From Phallus indusiatus (taxonomy: Eukaryota; Basidiomycota; Agaricomycetes; Phallales; Phallaceae), in the NCBI GenBank assembly GCA_027605045.1, contig JAQFWX010000203.1, positions 1 to 37,656 of the forward strand: a DNA stretch of 37,656 nt, written 5' to 3'. Shown piece after piece: positions 23,452-34,915 of this stretch. A program made the position numbers and the translations under genes. Under the pieces are notes generated by a model, which did not search any database, had not been told where the DNA came from, and was given only the letters and a program-made list of their open reading frames with translations. Position 1 is the first letter of the stretch; every line of letters starts with the position of its first letter.

Positions 23452-24192
23452 ATGCTAATACGATCGAACCTCCAACGCTCCAGTTTGAGTGTGGCAGCTC
23501 GAGCTCGAAGCCAACCTGTCCAACAACGTCAAATACACTTGACACTATCGCGCTCTCTGGAAAAGGCTTCTCCGAGCGGTAGCTTCACTTACACGAAACA
23601 AGTCGACCATCACCACGAACCTGACGTGTCTCCGAATACTGGCAAAAGGATGTATGTCGTCTCTCCAAAGGAGAGTGTCGAATACGACGTTCCCGGAGGT
23701 ACATGCCCTCTCTATATTGCGTCCTTAACCTTGCACCGTTGCTAACACTTTCGCCTCTTCTTCACTGCTATATTTAGGACCCTACCCAACTGCTGATCCG
23801 TATGTTATGCCGACAATAACCGAACCTCCCCCTAGTGGCCAAATATCATCCACCTCTCCAAACCTTGCTCACCCAAATACGACAAAGCGTGTCCCGCAAA
23901 ATCCTGTACGTCGAGTTTTCCCTTCAGATACTGTCTCCTCTTGCTATCATGCACTCACTACATTAATTTGATTCAGGGCGGTGTAGGTCATAGTGCCGCT
24001 GTCAGGTATCGGTAAGTTACCAACAATTTCCAACACGATTCTTTGAAAATAAAAATCATATTTGCTTTATTTAGCTCCGCCCCTGGCGCCATGAGGGAAG
24101 GTTCCAACGGCGGACTCAGCCTTATGGATGAATCGACCACAATAGGCTCGAATCGTCTCGCACAACGCAATTTTCCCCCTGATTTGAAATAA
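23452..24192 (+). CDS. Small protein, probably mitochondrial (hypothetical)
   Basis: The four exons 23452-23698, 23778-23905, 23977-24011 and 24075-24192 total 528 nt (175 residues), with strong donors (GTACAT, GTACGT, GTAAGT). The N-terminus (MLIRSNLQRSSLSVAARARS) is rich in Arg and Ser and lacks acidic residues, as in mitochondrial presequences. The rest is soluble and Pro/Ser/Thr-rich, with motifs VSPKESVEYDVPGGPYPTAD, HSAAVRYRSAPGAMREG and NGGLSLMDEST. No membrane helix and no domain I can name. The orderly exons and conserved-looking short motifs suggest a real gene. The in-frame GTG at 23350 is not needed. Confidence 0.7.
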
Positions 24193-24698
24193 CAACCACG
24201 TTTTAAATTATAGCTGCTTACTTTATTTGTGTTCTGTTTTTTCCACCTGTTTAATTCCCCACTCCATGTAGTATCATGTGATCTCAACCACTGAAAGTGC
24301 TGTATTTAATGTGGTAGGAGGTCGCGTCACGCGTATCGTCCTGCCATAAAATATATGAACACTAAAGATTGCAACTAATGTAGGAGAAAATATGCGACAA
24401 CAGTATTTAAGTGTAACGGTCAACGCAACGATGAACGATTGAAATAAGAAAAATAAAGGAATGATGAATATTGTGTACATGTAATTGGAGGGAGCAATTG
24501 CAGGGCAAGGGCATATAATCATTGAGCGCGAAACACGGAATGAATATAATAAAGGGTGAGCGGCGCCTCACTGTAAGCAGGCAGACATCAGGTCGTGCTT
24601 AAACGTTAAGAAAGCGTCATGTCAATCATGAAGTTGCTAAGAAAGTCAACATAAAACATAGAACATAAGCTAAACGCGAGGATGATCCACGTTGTTTT
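24193..24698. other. Convergent intergenic region
   Basis: Shared 3' region of the 23452-24192 gene and the casein kinase gene. AT-rich; nothing else recognised. Confidence 0.5.
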
Positions 24699-26821
24699 TC
24701 ATTGACAGCAGAACACAGCTTTCCAGAAACCGGGCTTTTCGCCTCGAGCGTCCAAACCTCTATTTGGGGCTTCCCGGACGTTCATGACAGCGCGATCAGC
24801 GCCAGGTACACCTCCGTAGTACAATTGGGTTTGCGACTGTTGCATTGGAGGCTGGAGATTAGACTGACGGGCTTGTATATACCCAGCTTGGGCATACGGA
24901 TGTGTCGGTGTCGAAGTGGCAGTATTATTGGCTGTCGTATTGTTCGGTGTGTAGTTCGGAATGTTCAGGTTGACGTTGGGATTAGAGTTGTTGACAGCAG
25001 ACGCTCTACGAGAATGCGGGGGGTATAGCAATGGCCGAGACATTGGGATTTTGTTGGGTACCCGGGGGTGTATTGACGTTGAGGCTGACATTGGGGGTTA
25101 TCCGCCGCCTGCTGGGTGATGGCGACCCATGTCCGTTAGCTGCGACCGCGGGAACAGCCAATGGACTTGGAGGCATGTTCACGCTCTCTTTCCTTTTCGC
25201 GCTCCCGTTCCCTTTCTCGTGCTCGATGGCGTCGTTCACGCTCACGTTCACGCTCTCTATCGCGGTCGATACGCTCTCGATTTGTTTGTGGAGCATGGGG
25301 AATAGCAGCGAGTGCCTGAGAAAGAGGAAGAGGAGGAGGAGAAAGAGACGGTTGGTGTCAATAAGAAATCTGCAATATGAAAGCTTACCCCAGTCACTTC
25401 CCATCCTTTACCATTGTTTATCAGCATCCAATCGAATATGCCGTCATCTACCTCGCCGCTAGCTCTCAAAACCTTGGAAAACAATTCACGAAGAAAATCA
25501 TAATCCGGTTGTTCTTCAAAGCCTAGTTTCCGAACGTAATTCATGTAGATGGCAAACTCTTCTGTTTCAATGATGCGGGGTGGGCAGTCAATACTAGTGG
25601 GCGTTCGCCAATAGTGGACGCAGCCATACCTGGGAAGCCCTCGCAGAGCTCGGATATCGGAGTGCTCTGCTTCTTTTCACAATCTTCTCGTACTTTTGCT
25701 TGTTCGTTGCGGCTTTTAGACCTTGCCACGGAAGACCGCCGCGAAGGAAATACATGAATACGTGACCGAGTCCCTCCAAGTCGTCACGGCGAGATTGCTC
25801 TGTGAAAAGATTAAATGAAGACGAGACATGTGGCCTGCAGGTCATAAACCATACCTCGACCTAGGTGGGTATTGATACTCATATACCGCGCTGTACCGGA
25901 AAGCGACTTGCGCTCTCGGTAAGGGATGTGCTGCTTCGTTTTTGGATCTCTGTAATGTTTAGCCATGCCAAAGTCTGACAGATTGTTAAAAACCGTTTGT
26001 CAAAAGAAATAAAGGGACATACCAATCATGTATACAGTGCTGGAATTCTTAGTCCCGGGTGCTCCGATAAGAAAATTGTCGGGCTTTATATCGCGATATA
26101 TGAGGGACTTGTCATGGATAGCTTGGACGCGAGTAAGCTGAAATTACAAACGTCAAGGCAATGTTAACTAAGAGAAATTGAATTACCATTTGTTTAGCTG
26201 CCATACAGACTGTCTTAATACTGAATTTCCGCCCGCACATGTCGAAAAGATCTTCCAAATTTGGGCCGAAAAGATCTATGACAAGAACGTTGTGTAGGCC
26301 CTCCTGGCCAAAGTGATATACTTGAGGTATACCGGCTAAAGAAAACGGAGCAGATATTTTAAATTTTGCACAACAATTGGAAGGGAAGAAAAAAGACTTA
26401 CGTGTGCCGGCCATTGTTCGGTAGGCTCGATATTCATCACGGAGCTGAGGTGCATCGCTTTTTCGTGGCTCGAACTTTATGGCTACCAACGAAAGGATAT
26501 AAGCAGCGGATTTAGGAAGATAGACCCGAATATTACTGACCAACAGGTGCTCCGTTTAATAGGTTTGTGCCTTAACGGGATCAGAGAGAAAAAGCATGGG
26601 TCAACGTGGTTAGCGGTTTGATAAACCCAGGACTTTTACCTTCAAATACAACCCCGAAACTGCCTTCGCCAATCTTCTTGCCAACTCTGTCAAAAGTAGC
26701 GGTAAGGATACAAACAAAAAAGTAGTTGTGAAAAGCCACTGAACTTGAAGTGGGACCCAACGATGCCGGAACCCGAGGCGTGGGCACTTGGATGCGAACT
26801 GGCAATGACTTGGGTTGTCAT
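24699..26821 (-). CDS. Casein kinase I, plasma-membrane (Yck-like) type
   Basis: A Ser/Thr kinase of the CK1 family. Motifs in order: [14 protein letters not shown] (P-loop), [19 protein letters not shown] (lysine and CK1 signature), [32 protein letters not shown] (catalytic loop), [13 protein letters not shown], the CK1 activation-loop signature [21 protein letters not shown], and [18 protein letters not shown]. The tail has an Arg/Glu-rich stretch, Asn/Pro/Ser-rich linkers and ends FWKAVFCCQ. The Cys-Cys near the C-terminus is the palmitoylation signal of yeast Yck1/2 relatives. Nine introns: 26687-26744, 26571-26639, 26483-26540, 26336-26401, 26138-26186, 25975-26022, 25800-25854, 25562-25629 and 25316-25388. 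Frame breaks near 25680 (one G missing in the KIGEKK motif), ~25192 (one extra base in the A-run) and ~25026 (one extra C) net to 525 residues. Confidence 0.92.
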
Positions 26822-28681
26822 TGTCTACAAGGTGGGTAGTAGAAGAAATGAGAAAGGTATTATTGTTTGAAAAAAATGGTGCCCTTCAAGGAGGGGATGT
26901 CGATGTGGAATGTGAGAACGAACGGAAAGGGAGCGATGCAGTGATGGATGTGCTTCTATTGACGAGCAATGGGCGCAGAATACGAAAAAGGACTGTCCCC
27001 TATAGGCGGAGTTCGAAAATTAATGGCTCTTGCCGACCGCTGTTTGCCCACAGGACACAAAGTACGAAATTGTCTTTTAGACATGTTCGTTACGGCAGTC
27101 AACTGATTGTTCCGTTATTGTCCCCAGATTATTCGAATTCACCTCTCGACTCTTCGCATTTCAATGATGGATTCTTGCGTGCGAGATTAAAATGTATGTG
27201 TCATTGATTGATATACACATTGACACCACGTACATATATATAGTTTCTGTCCTGAGAACTTCCTGTCAATCTTAATGACTGGCTATGCACCGCGAGGAGT
27301 CATTTTATGAGCACTCGGATTTACATGCATACTGTTGACGGGGGACCAGTCCACCAATGTCGCATCTATCTTGCAAAGTGACATCATGAACAACCAAAAC
27401 ATTTCATTAGTAAACCTAGTAAACCCTATCTATTACATGAATAATAACCGGAAATGAATGTATCTGATACGACACATCGCACCACTTTTGAGATATCACC
27501 GTAGGAGTGCCACAACGTGGAGTCCCCGTAGCTATCTGAACAGAACTAGTAGCTTGAAATATTTATAGCGACAGAAGTTACTAGGTAGTGATAACACACA
27601 TTGCATGCTCGGTCCCTACTCGGATAAAAGATTGAATAGACTGTAATGAGAAACAAAAGCATGACTTCCGAGTTTTCACGAGCGAGTGAGACCTGGAGGG
27701 AATCACCAACATCGGCGTTACGTAAACGGCTCATCTGACTGCAGGTTCCTAACTCCTCTGCGTTCTCCATCAACCTCAAATGACTGCGCGTCCCAAATTG
27801 TCATTGCATTATCGATCCTAACGCTCTTATCCTGCCAATGCGAAAACAATTCCCCTTTTCGCCTGTCTTCGTGGAAAAAGACACCATTGAAAAGTATCAC
27901 CCTGGCATCAGGGCTTCAAATCCGAAACTGAAAATGACGCTAGACCCTAAAGTTATAGTACTTCTTATGCTGAACATGGCAATTAAACTGATGATGAGCC
28001 CTAGATTTCGCGACTGTGCTATTTATTTAAACTGCTATTTCTGGATTGTTTTTCACGCTCCTTGCTCCTCGCTCGTTCTGCTCATGTGACCACTCGAAAT
28101 CGTATTTTTCGGCTTAGTAGTGAAGCAATTTTCTGTTTCAATACAATTTTATTTCGCCCTGAATCACCGGGACACTTCCAAATCCATCAGTTACGCAGTG
28201 GATACAACTTTTTGCGGTACAGTTGTGTGAGGTTTGTGGGGTATACCTAACGCGGTAATATCGCCTTTCTCTGTCTGTACTGTTCAGCTACTTTCTGATA
28301 ATGCTAAATATGCGCCTCTATTTCTTATTTTCATTTAGCTGGTTCAATCCGGAATCTACTCGAGGAAAACTCCGATACCTTGACAATAGGTAGAGAACCA
28401 CTTTCATGAAACCTACTTCCCCGACACACTTCCCAATTATCCCGTGCCTTCTTTTTACCTTCCACGTGCCCTCTCAAATCATTCCCAAGCATTCCCAAGC
28501 AAACGAGATATCGTCACTTGACCCAACAAATATCAGAAATAATAACCCGTTTCTTCTTCTTTTGCGGTATAGGCCTTGGGAAGAGATAATTTGCCTTCCG
28601 CAATTAGTCGTGCCCTTCTTTGCTTTTAAACCGAAGTGGCTTGTATTTTGTCTATCATCTCATCTCCTCCCTTTCAACAAC
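26822..28681. other. Divergent intergenic region, 1.9 kb
   Basis: This separates the divergent casein kinase and sugar transporter genes and should contain both promoters. Apart from a possible WD-repeat relic near 27.8 kb, I see no gene. The ORF at 28406-28780 is the C/T-rich leader of the transporter plus its first exon. Confidence 0.45.
27718..27906 (-). pseudogene. Possible WD40-repeat relic
   Basis: An isolated minus-strand reading stretch contains QDKSVRID, then NAMTIWDAQSFEV. These resemble the ends of two WD40 repeats (K-S-V-R-I-W-D and I-W-D-A-Q-S). No neighbouring repeat, start or splice structure is visible. A chance match is possible. Confidence 0.2.
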
Positions 28682-31600
28682 ATGGCAGGCGGTGCGGCAA
28701 TAAATCCCGACAGGAATCATAAAACAAGTTACGGTCATTTACTCGAGAAGACTCCGTGGTATAAGAATCGTCGTGCGTAGCTTTACCCCCTCTTTCCGCT
28801 ATAGAGTTTAAGTGTTCGACTCATCTCAGGCTTGGTCCTCTTGAATTTTTGGATTGTGATATTGTAAGCTTGCATTTTTCTCGATGACACTTTCATCTCA
28901 CCTCGTTATAGGCTCATTACATCCTGCACCAACGGTTATGATGGTAAGCAGTGACTGCCGTACATCGCTCTACTAGTTTACTTATGGCTATTACTATAGG
29001 GAGCATGATAAGTATGTAGTTTGTAATCTTGTCGGCCTGCCTGGATTCTGATACCGGAGTAATGCAGATGGTCTACAATCACTCCCTCAGTGGCAAGATG
29101 CATTCAATCATCCCACCGGCTCTGCCGTATGTAGTTTATTCGTCAATTTTGTACCAGACTTGATTGTTTTCAAAGTTGGGGCTGTTTGGTGCGATTCAGG
29201 TACTGCAATGTTCAAAAGTTTCTTGCGTTGCTGTCTTATATTCTTTATTATAGAACATTGGGTCACTTTCGGCTCTGCCATTTGCTCCTTACATGGCTGA
29301 CGGTCTTGGTCGACGATTCACGATTATATTTGGAGCATGCTTAATGGTCGCCGGAACAATCCTTCAAACCGCTTCTCAGAACGTTCACATGTTCATTGGA
29401 GCCAGGTTAGATTATCCAACACTAGTCACGCGATGTTTACTAAATCCGTTTAGATGGCTTCTCGGGTTTGGACTCAATTTTGCAGGCACTGGCGCTCCTA
29501 TGCTGATTTCAGAACTCGCATATCCGAGTAGGTTCCGAAGATTAAAATTTTAAGCGACTTTTCTGAGATGTTCCAAGGTCAACGTGGTCAAATTACGTCC
29601 TTGTATAACAGTCTCTGGTATGCCTCTTCCATTTTTATTTACCTAGAAATAATCCGTTGCCTCATCGTTTTTTCGTAGGATATTTGGGAGCATTGTGTAA
29701 GTCAATGAATTGATGAAGACGTTCTAAATGCTTATCTTGGTCCCGCTAGTGCTGCTTGGACCGTGAGTAATTTTTTCATTGACAGATTGTTCTACCTAGA
29801 AGCTTTTACTGCAGACTTTCGGCACATTTCACATTCAAACTAGCTGGTCATGGAGAATTCCGTCTGCTATTCAAGGTTTCCCGTCTGTGATACAGCTGAT
29901 GTTTATCTGGTTCGTTCCCGAATCACCTCGTTGGCTTGTCAGCAAAGGAAGGTAATGGTGACTTGATATACATCTTCGTCGACACTAGCTGAGTAATACT
30001 AGGGAGGAAGAGGCGTTAAAAACATTGGCATACTACCATGCTAAAGGAAACGCGTGAGCTTGACTCTTTATGTAACCGTCCTTTTTGTCCTGAAGTCTTC
30101 CCGATAGCAAAGACCCGCTCGTGGAATATGAATTCGAAGAAATCAAGACGGCGATTCAGAAAGATTCCGATGTCAAGAAAAATGTTGGTTGGCTCACCTT
30201 ATTCAAGACTCCTGGTAATCGCCGTCGTATGCGCATCATCGTCGCTATCGCCTTCTTTTCGCAATGGTCTGGAAACGGTTTAACGTAGGTCTAGCAGACG
30301 AAAGTTTTAATATATTGATGACGTTAATGGTCCTTCTTCTTTCGCAGGTCATACTGTAAGTTTTCGGAAAACATGTTAATTTTTGATATCATCATCCCCG
30401 TAGATCTGAATCAGGTGTTTGACGCTATTGGAAGTACGTAGTCGTAGTCATCCATATTGGCGAATCATTACTCATCCTTGCTAGTCACCAACGCAACCAT
30501 TCAGCTTCTCATCGTAAACAAGATCGTGTTTTGTTTGTCGTGGTTGCATGCTAATTGACGATTATAGAATGGGATCCTTCAGATTTATAACTTTGCTATT
30601 TGCGTTATAGCGTCTCTTATCTGCGATAAAGCTGGCCGGAGAAAACTATTTTTGATCGCAACAGCCGGTACGAAACTTGAACACATTTACCGCAACTCAT
30701 CTTTTTGACGCCTAGCTTAGGGATGCTAGTATTTTGGACAATAGAAACCGTGTGCTTCTTCCTATCATCGGTTCACGGGAATGTCACTGCGGCTCATACA
30801 TTTATCGCCATGAACGGTATATTTCAAACCAGTAAGATCATATCGAGCGTGCACTAAATACATTAAACAGCTATATTCGGAACTTTCTGTAAGTTTGCTA
30901 CCTATCAGGTTACAACGTTTTCAAATTGATCATATTTATCTAGATGCTGTAAGACCCATCAATTTCTTATGAAGAAGTTTACGAACCTCTATTATAGCTC
31001 GCGTACTCGCCTTTGATTGTGACGTGAGTGATAGAATGCAACGTCTCAGCGTAAATTTTGTGTTGACGCACCATCAGTTATACGATTGAAATATTACCAT
31101 TTGAGATTAGGTCTCGTGGTTATACTTTCTTCAATTTTACAGTCTGCGCATCACTTGTGTTTAACCAGTACGTAGGCAGCTTCAAATGTGTTTTTCTCTC
31201 CCCTCATTCTTCAACACGTCCTTAGATATGTGAATCCGATTGCATTAAAAGCGTGAGTGTCGGGTGGTATTGGTATCAGTGCTGTTAACTTAAACTCACG
31301 TTTGGTAATTTAGATTGGGCTGGAAATACTACGTGAGTACTTCGCACTCGTACTAATAGATTTTGTTCACAAGTATCTTTAGACGGTTTACATTGCCTGG
31401 TTGGTGTTTGAGGTAACATTTATCTACTTCTACCTAGTTGAAACCAGGAATGTGAGTCGCATATTGTGCAATTGTTACCATCGGAGCACTGACGTGACTT
31501 GATTGTCAGCGTACACTTGAAGAGACCGCAGCGTGAGTGGACCGGATTCTGCATACCTCGTATGATTTAATCATCTTGTCTTGTAGTTTGTTCGACGGTG

Positions 31601-31707
31601 ATGACCAAGTCATGGCAATGTCTAATCAGGCCGCTGAGAAAGCTGGCATTCAGCCACAAATATCAGAGACGAAGTTCGATGACAGTATTGAGAAACGATC
31701 TCTGTAG
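28682..31707 (+). CDS. MFS sugar transporter
   Basis: A 12-helix proton/sugar symporter-type permease of the plasma membrane (Pfam Sugar_tr). Spliced length is 1575 nt (524 residues) from 28 exons, and every junction preserves frame. Family motifs: DGLGRRFTIIFGACL (loop 2-3), GARWLLGFGLNFAGTGAP, WRIPSAIQGFPSVIQL, FVPESPRWL (PESPRW), FFSQWSGNGLTSYYLNQVF, DKAGRRKLF (loop 8-9), FYALAYSPLIVTYTIEILPF and VETRNRTLEETAALFDG (after helix 12). N- and C-termini are cytoplasmic. The 27 introns are 48-63 nt. Very short exons are 29000-29011 (12 nt), 29679-29696 (18), 29750-29762 (13), 30348-30355 (8), 30871-30888 (18) and 30944-30948 (5). The substrate cannot be fixed from sequence; hexose or disaccharide is plausible. 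No frame errors found. Confidence 0.93.
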
Positions 31708-33427
31708 ATATTTGCTCGTGTTTCGCTGCTCAGAATTTGAAGATTTGTTTGGTTGACTTCCTCATCGTCGACAGTTGATACTAGTCTTATTTTATCCTTC
31801 AGTGTTGAGACAATCCAAGCATAGTATTACGCCGCAGTATATACATTCTATGCGCATGGGTATCTGCTGTTAGCGTCTGACAAATGTTAGTCTACTTGGC
31901 TTTAGTCAGAGTGAGGCGCAACGTCAAGAAATAATTGATACTCTTACGGCGGAACCATTTAAAAGCAACGCAGTGCGAACTCGGAAAGACTCATGTAAAG
32001 CATAACATGAAAGTGATCTAAATTATGAACTCCGCTCGACAAGCATAGGCTTCTCTTAATTCGCAACACCAACGACGCCTTCTTTAAGTCTACATTTTTC
32101 GAGGCTTGCAAGTATCGTTCTTATCCTTTGTTTTTTTTTTTGAGTGAATCGGCTTCGGTTGCCACTACAGACCAACAGAAAGTAGCAGGTTTCCAGAACC
32201 TCAAAGGTTAACACGAATGGGATAGGCAGTGCAGGGGGTTATCTGACACAGTGTGTATGAAATCAGTTTGATGCAAACACTACTGACCCTTCAATTATTA
32301 ATGCAGACATAAAGGTTTTGTCACTGAACTGCAATGGCTTGTAGCCTCAGAGGGTCAGATTTTCCACAAGTCATGTCTAATGTTGTCTGGTAGATAAAGA
32401 TGTCAGAAGGAACAGGGAGACATAACATGAAAGGTTGATAGTAGATGTGATTGGTCTATCTTAGAGGTTAACTTGACTGCACTAAACATAGTGACCTCAC
32501 TCAGGGTATTACTAGAAAGGATGTGAAAAAATATGTATGGGTGTTTGTAATTTGGAGGTTGATAGAGATAATAAGAGATACAATGAATCAACTTGAATGA
32601 TTTTGATTTAGGATATAAAACATTCTTTGATATTATTCTATTGGTTTTTAGAAGGTATTACATGTTTGTCCCACTCCTCTGGATTTTTCAGGAGGGCTTT
32701 GAACCATTGGCTAGTGAAGGTTATGGTTAGAGTCAAGAGGCTCTCCTTGTATTTGATTATTGTCCCTTTAGTATCATTTCTTATCACTATCTACCTATTT
32801 TCATCACACATTTTAACAACCCCCCTACTAAATTTGTTCAATCCACTACATTCCCTGTTATTCTTTAATAGTGGATCTTCCATCTTCCAAAGTTCTATTT
32901 GTAGTAAATTGAATTTATAAGAGTGGAAGATTAAGCTGTCCTTTAGTTCTAGAGATATTCAAATCAAGAAATGAACTGGATTAGAATTTTATTCTTGATC
33001 ATAAAAATCTAAGTAACTGGATAGGCATTGAGTCATGCTGGTGTGCATGAACACTGCATTAGTGTGCCAATGTGAGCAAGTCTTCTTTAGAGTCAATACT
33101 CAATTGACAGTGTCTTCTGAAATTTCTGGGATCAAATCTCAGATTTCATTGTTATATGGCACTAGCTCAAGTTAACTCATATATATGTGTGTGCATTCAG
33201 TATGTCTTTGTATATCTTTTTTCCTCCTTGTCTCTTGATTTCCTCAGGCTATACTATTCCTCTCAGCTATCTACTTGTATTTACACAAGGTAAAAGATAT
33301 TACATATTTTTTACTGGATATAATTAAAACTATTCTAGAAAAGAATGGACCCAAACAACAAAACTATCACCAAATGTTGTATACATCTATATATACCACT
33401 CTTCTGGAAAGCTTTGGAGAAGATTTA
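31708..33427. other. AT-rich subtelomeric stretch, 1.7 kb
   Basis: Start of the gene-poor subtelomere. It is visibly richer in A/T than the genes to the left. Short ORFs (for example 32627-32920 and 33275-33475, both +) have no recognisable domain or splice context. I find no transposon terminus. Confidence 0.45.
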
Positions 33428-34227
33428 TTAGTACAGAACAGTATTTTTGAAGCCCTTGATAATTATTTGAACTAGCTTTTTTAACTTCCTTATGTCATAT
33501 CTGAATGTCCTAGGGTTGATGTTTTTGTGCTTTAGAACGGCATGAAACCAGTAATTGCCGGAAGCTGCTATGACAATGACTGATCGGAAGTTTTTGTGAA
33601 CTTCAAAAAGAAAAGCAGCTTGAGTGCAAACATTGCAAATTACAATTTGTATCATCTTCCTAGTTTGATCTTGGAACTCATCTCCTTCAAGACTGCAACT
33701 GGCCAAGTGCTTGATTTCAACTAAGACCTTGACTTTGCAACTGGTCGCTTTGATGTATTTGAAGGGTATAAGAATGCAGTCTGCTGAGGTTTTGATTTCA
33801 TGAAGTTTCAGAATTGCAAAATTGACGATTTGTTCTAAGGATCCTTTTGGTGATGGGATTGTGACTACAGACATGATAGTTAAGGTGGAGATGGGCAACA
33901 TTGTAGCCTTGAGGTGGTTCCATGTAGGTGCACCACGGTTACTGGATTGTGAGCAGTAGCCTCAACCACTGCAGTTTAAATTTTTTTAAAAACCATTGTC
34001 TGACTGTGGAGTCGTTCTAACAACTCGTTCTGTTTTCTGGTTTGTAACCTTGTTTGCAGTCGACAAGGAGTCTCAAGTTGAATTTCCCTCATTTCCTTTA
34101 ATAATAATAGTTCTTCCTTCCCCTTCTCCTCCTCCTCCCCTTTCTTTTCCACTTCTTCCTCCTCGTCCTCTTCACCCTCTAATTCTTCAGCATCAAGGTT
34201 TTTATAACCCTTAGATGATGCCCACAC
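33428..34227 (-). CDS. Subtelomeric hypothetical protein, possible PD-(D/E)XK-like fold
   Basis: Two adjacent minus-strand reading stretches look coding. The first (34227-33976) is Glu/Lys-rich, encoded by a polypyrimidine tract on the + strand, and ends ETPCRLQTRLQTRKQNELLE then RLHSQTMVF. The second opens about 33950 (SSNRGAPTWNHLKATM), passes the ATG at 33901 and ends at 33428; it contains ILIPFKYIKATSCKVKVLVE then IKHL, QIVICNVCTQAAFLFEVHKN and SVIVIAASGNYWFHAVLKHK. The strand VLVEIKHL carries an E-x-K as in PD-(D/E)XK nucleases, but I cannot confirm the other catalytic acid. The join between the two parts (33950-33976) is unresolved. I do not recognise the family. It may be a gene or a remnant of a subtelomeric repeat family. 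Confidence 0.45.
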
Positions 34228-34452
34228 AATGAACTAGAGAAAAACAATGAGGTTGCCGGTGTCTACTATGATTGTTTCCCCTACTCTTTATATCCCTACT
34301 TCTATGGATGGGAGGACAGGGGGGTTGTTCCAGCGCCCTCAGCGCCCACCACCTGGCATTATAGGATACATAGAAAAAAATGTAATACAGTTTATAAACT
34401 CTGTGAAATCTTTTGATAGGATTCATAAGGTTTTTTGATTAGATATGGGGGG

Positions 34453-34485
34453 CAGGGTGTGGACAGGGTGTGGACAGGGTGTGAA
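34453..34485 (+). repeat. Short G-rich tandem repeat, 3 x 11 nt
   Basis: Three head-to-tail copies of CAGGGTGTGGA, the last ending in AA. It lies between the minus-strand hypothetical gene and the palindrome block. Confidence 0.75.
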
Positions 34486-34872
34486 TTAGATAGACTGGGG
34501 GTGCATAGGGTGTGATAAACCCTTGCATACAAGTCCTTGTGATACATGTTGACATAGACAGTGGGAGCATATAATTGTGTCCTGACACAAACTGTATACT
34601 TGCATACAAGACACAAGTTAAATTCTAGGAATCATATAATACGCACAATTATATGAGCACATAATTGTGTCTAGGACACAAATTGCATATCTGTGCTTGA
34701 GACTTGATAGTAATTCATCATTGTGTCCTGGACACAAACTGTACATTTGTGCATGAGACACAAGCTTGAGTTGAATTTTGAAAGTATGCCACTTGTATCA
34801 CGTGTGTGAGTGTATAATTGTGTCCTGGACACAACTGCATTACAAGAATAGGTATAAGTGGCATATACTTTA

Positions 34873-34892
34873 ATCCACCGCATGCGGTGGAT
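34873..34892. repeat. Perfect 20-bp palindrome
   Basis: ATCCACCGCATGCGGTGGAT is its own reverse complement. It sits about 25 nt before the left arm of the fold-back repeat. Confidence 0.9.
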
Positions 34893-34915
34893 CCATTACA
34901 ACGAGGGTCATGACA

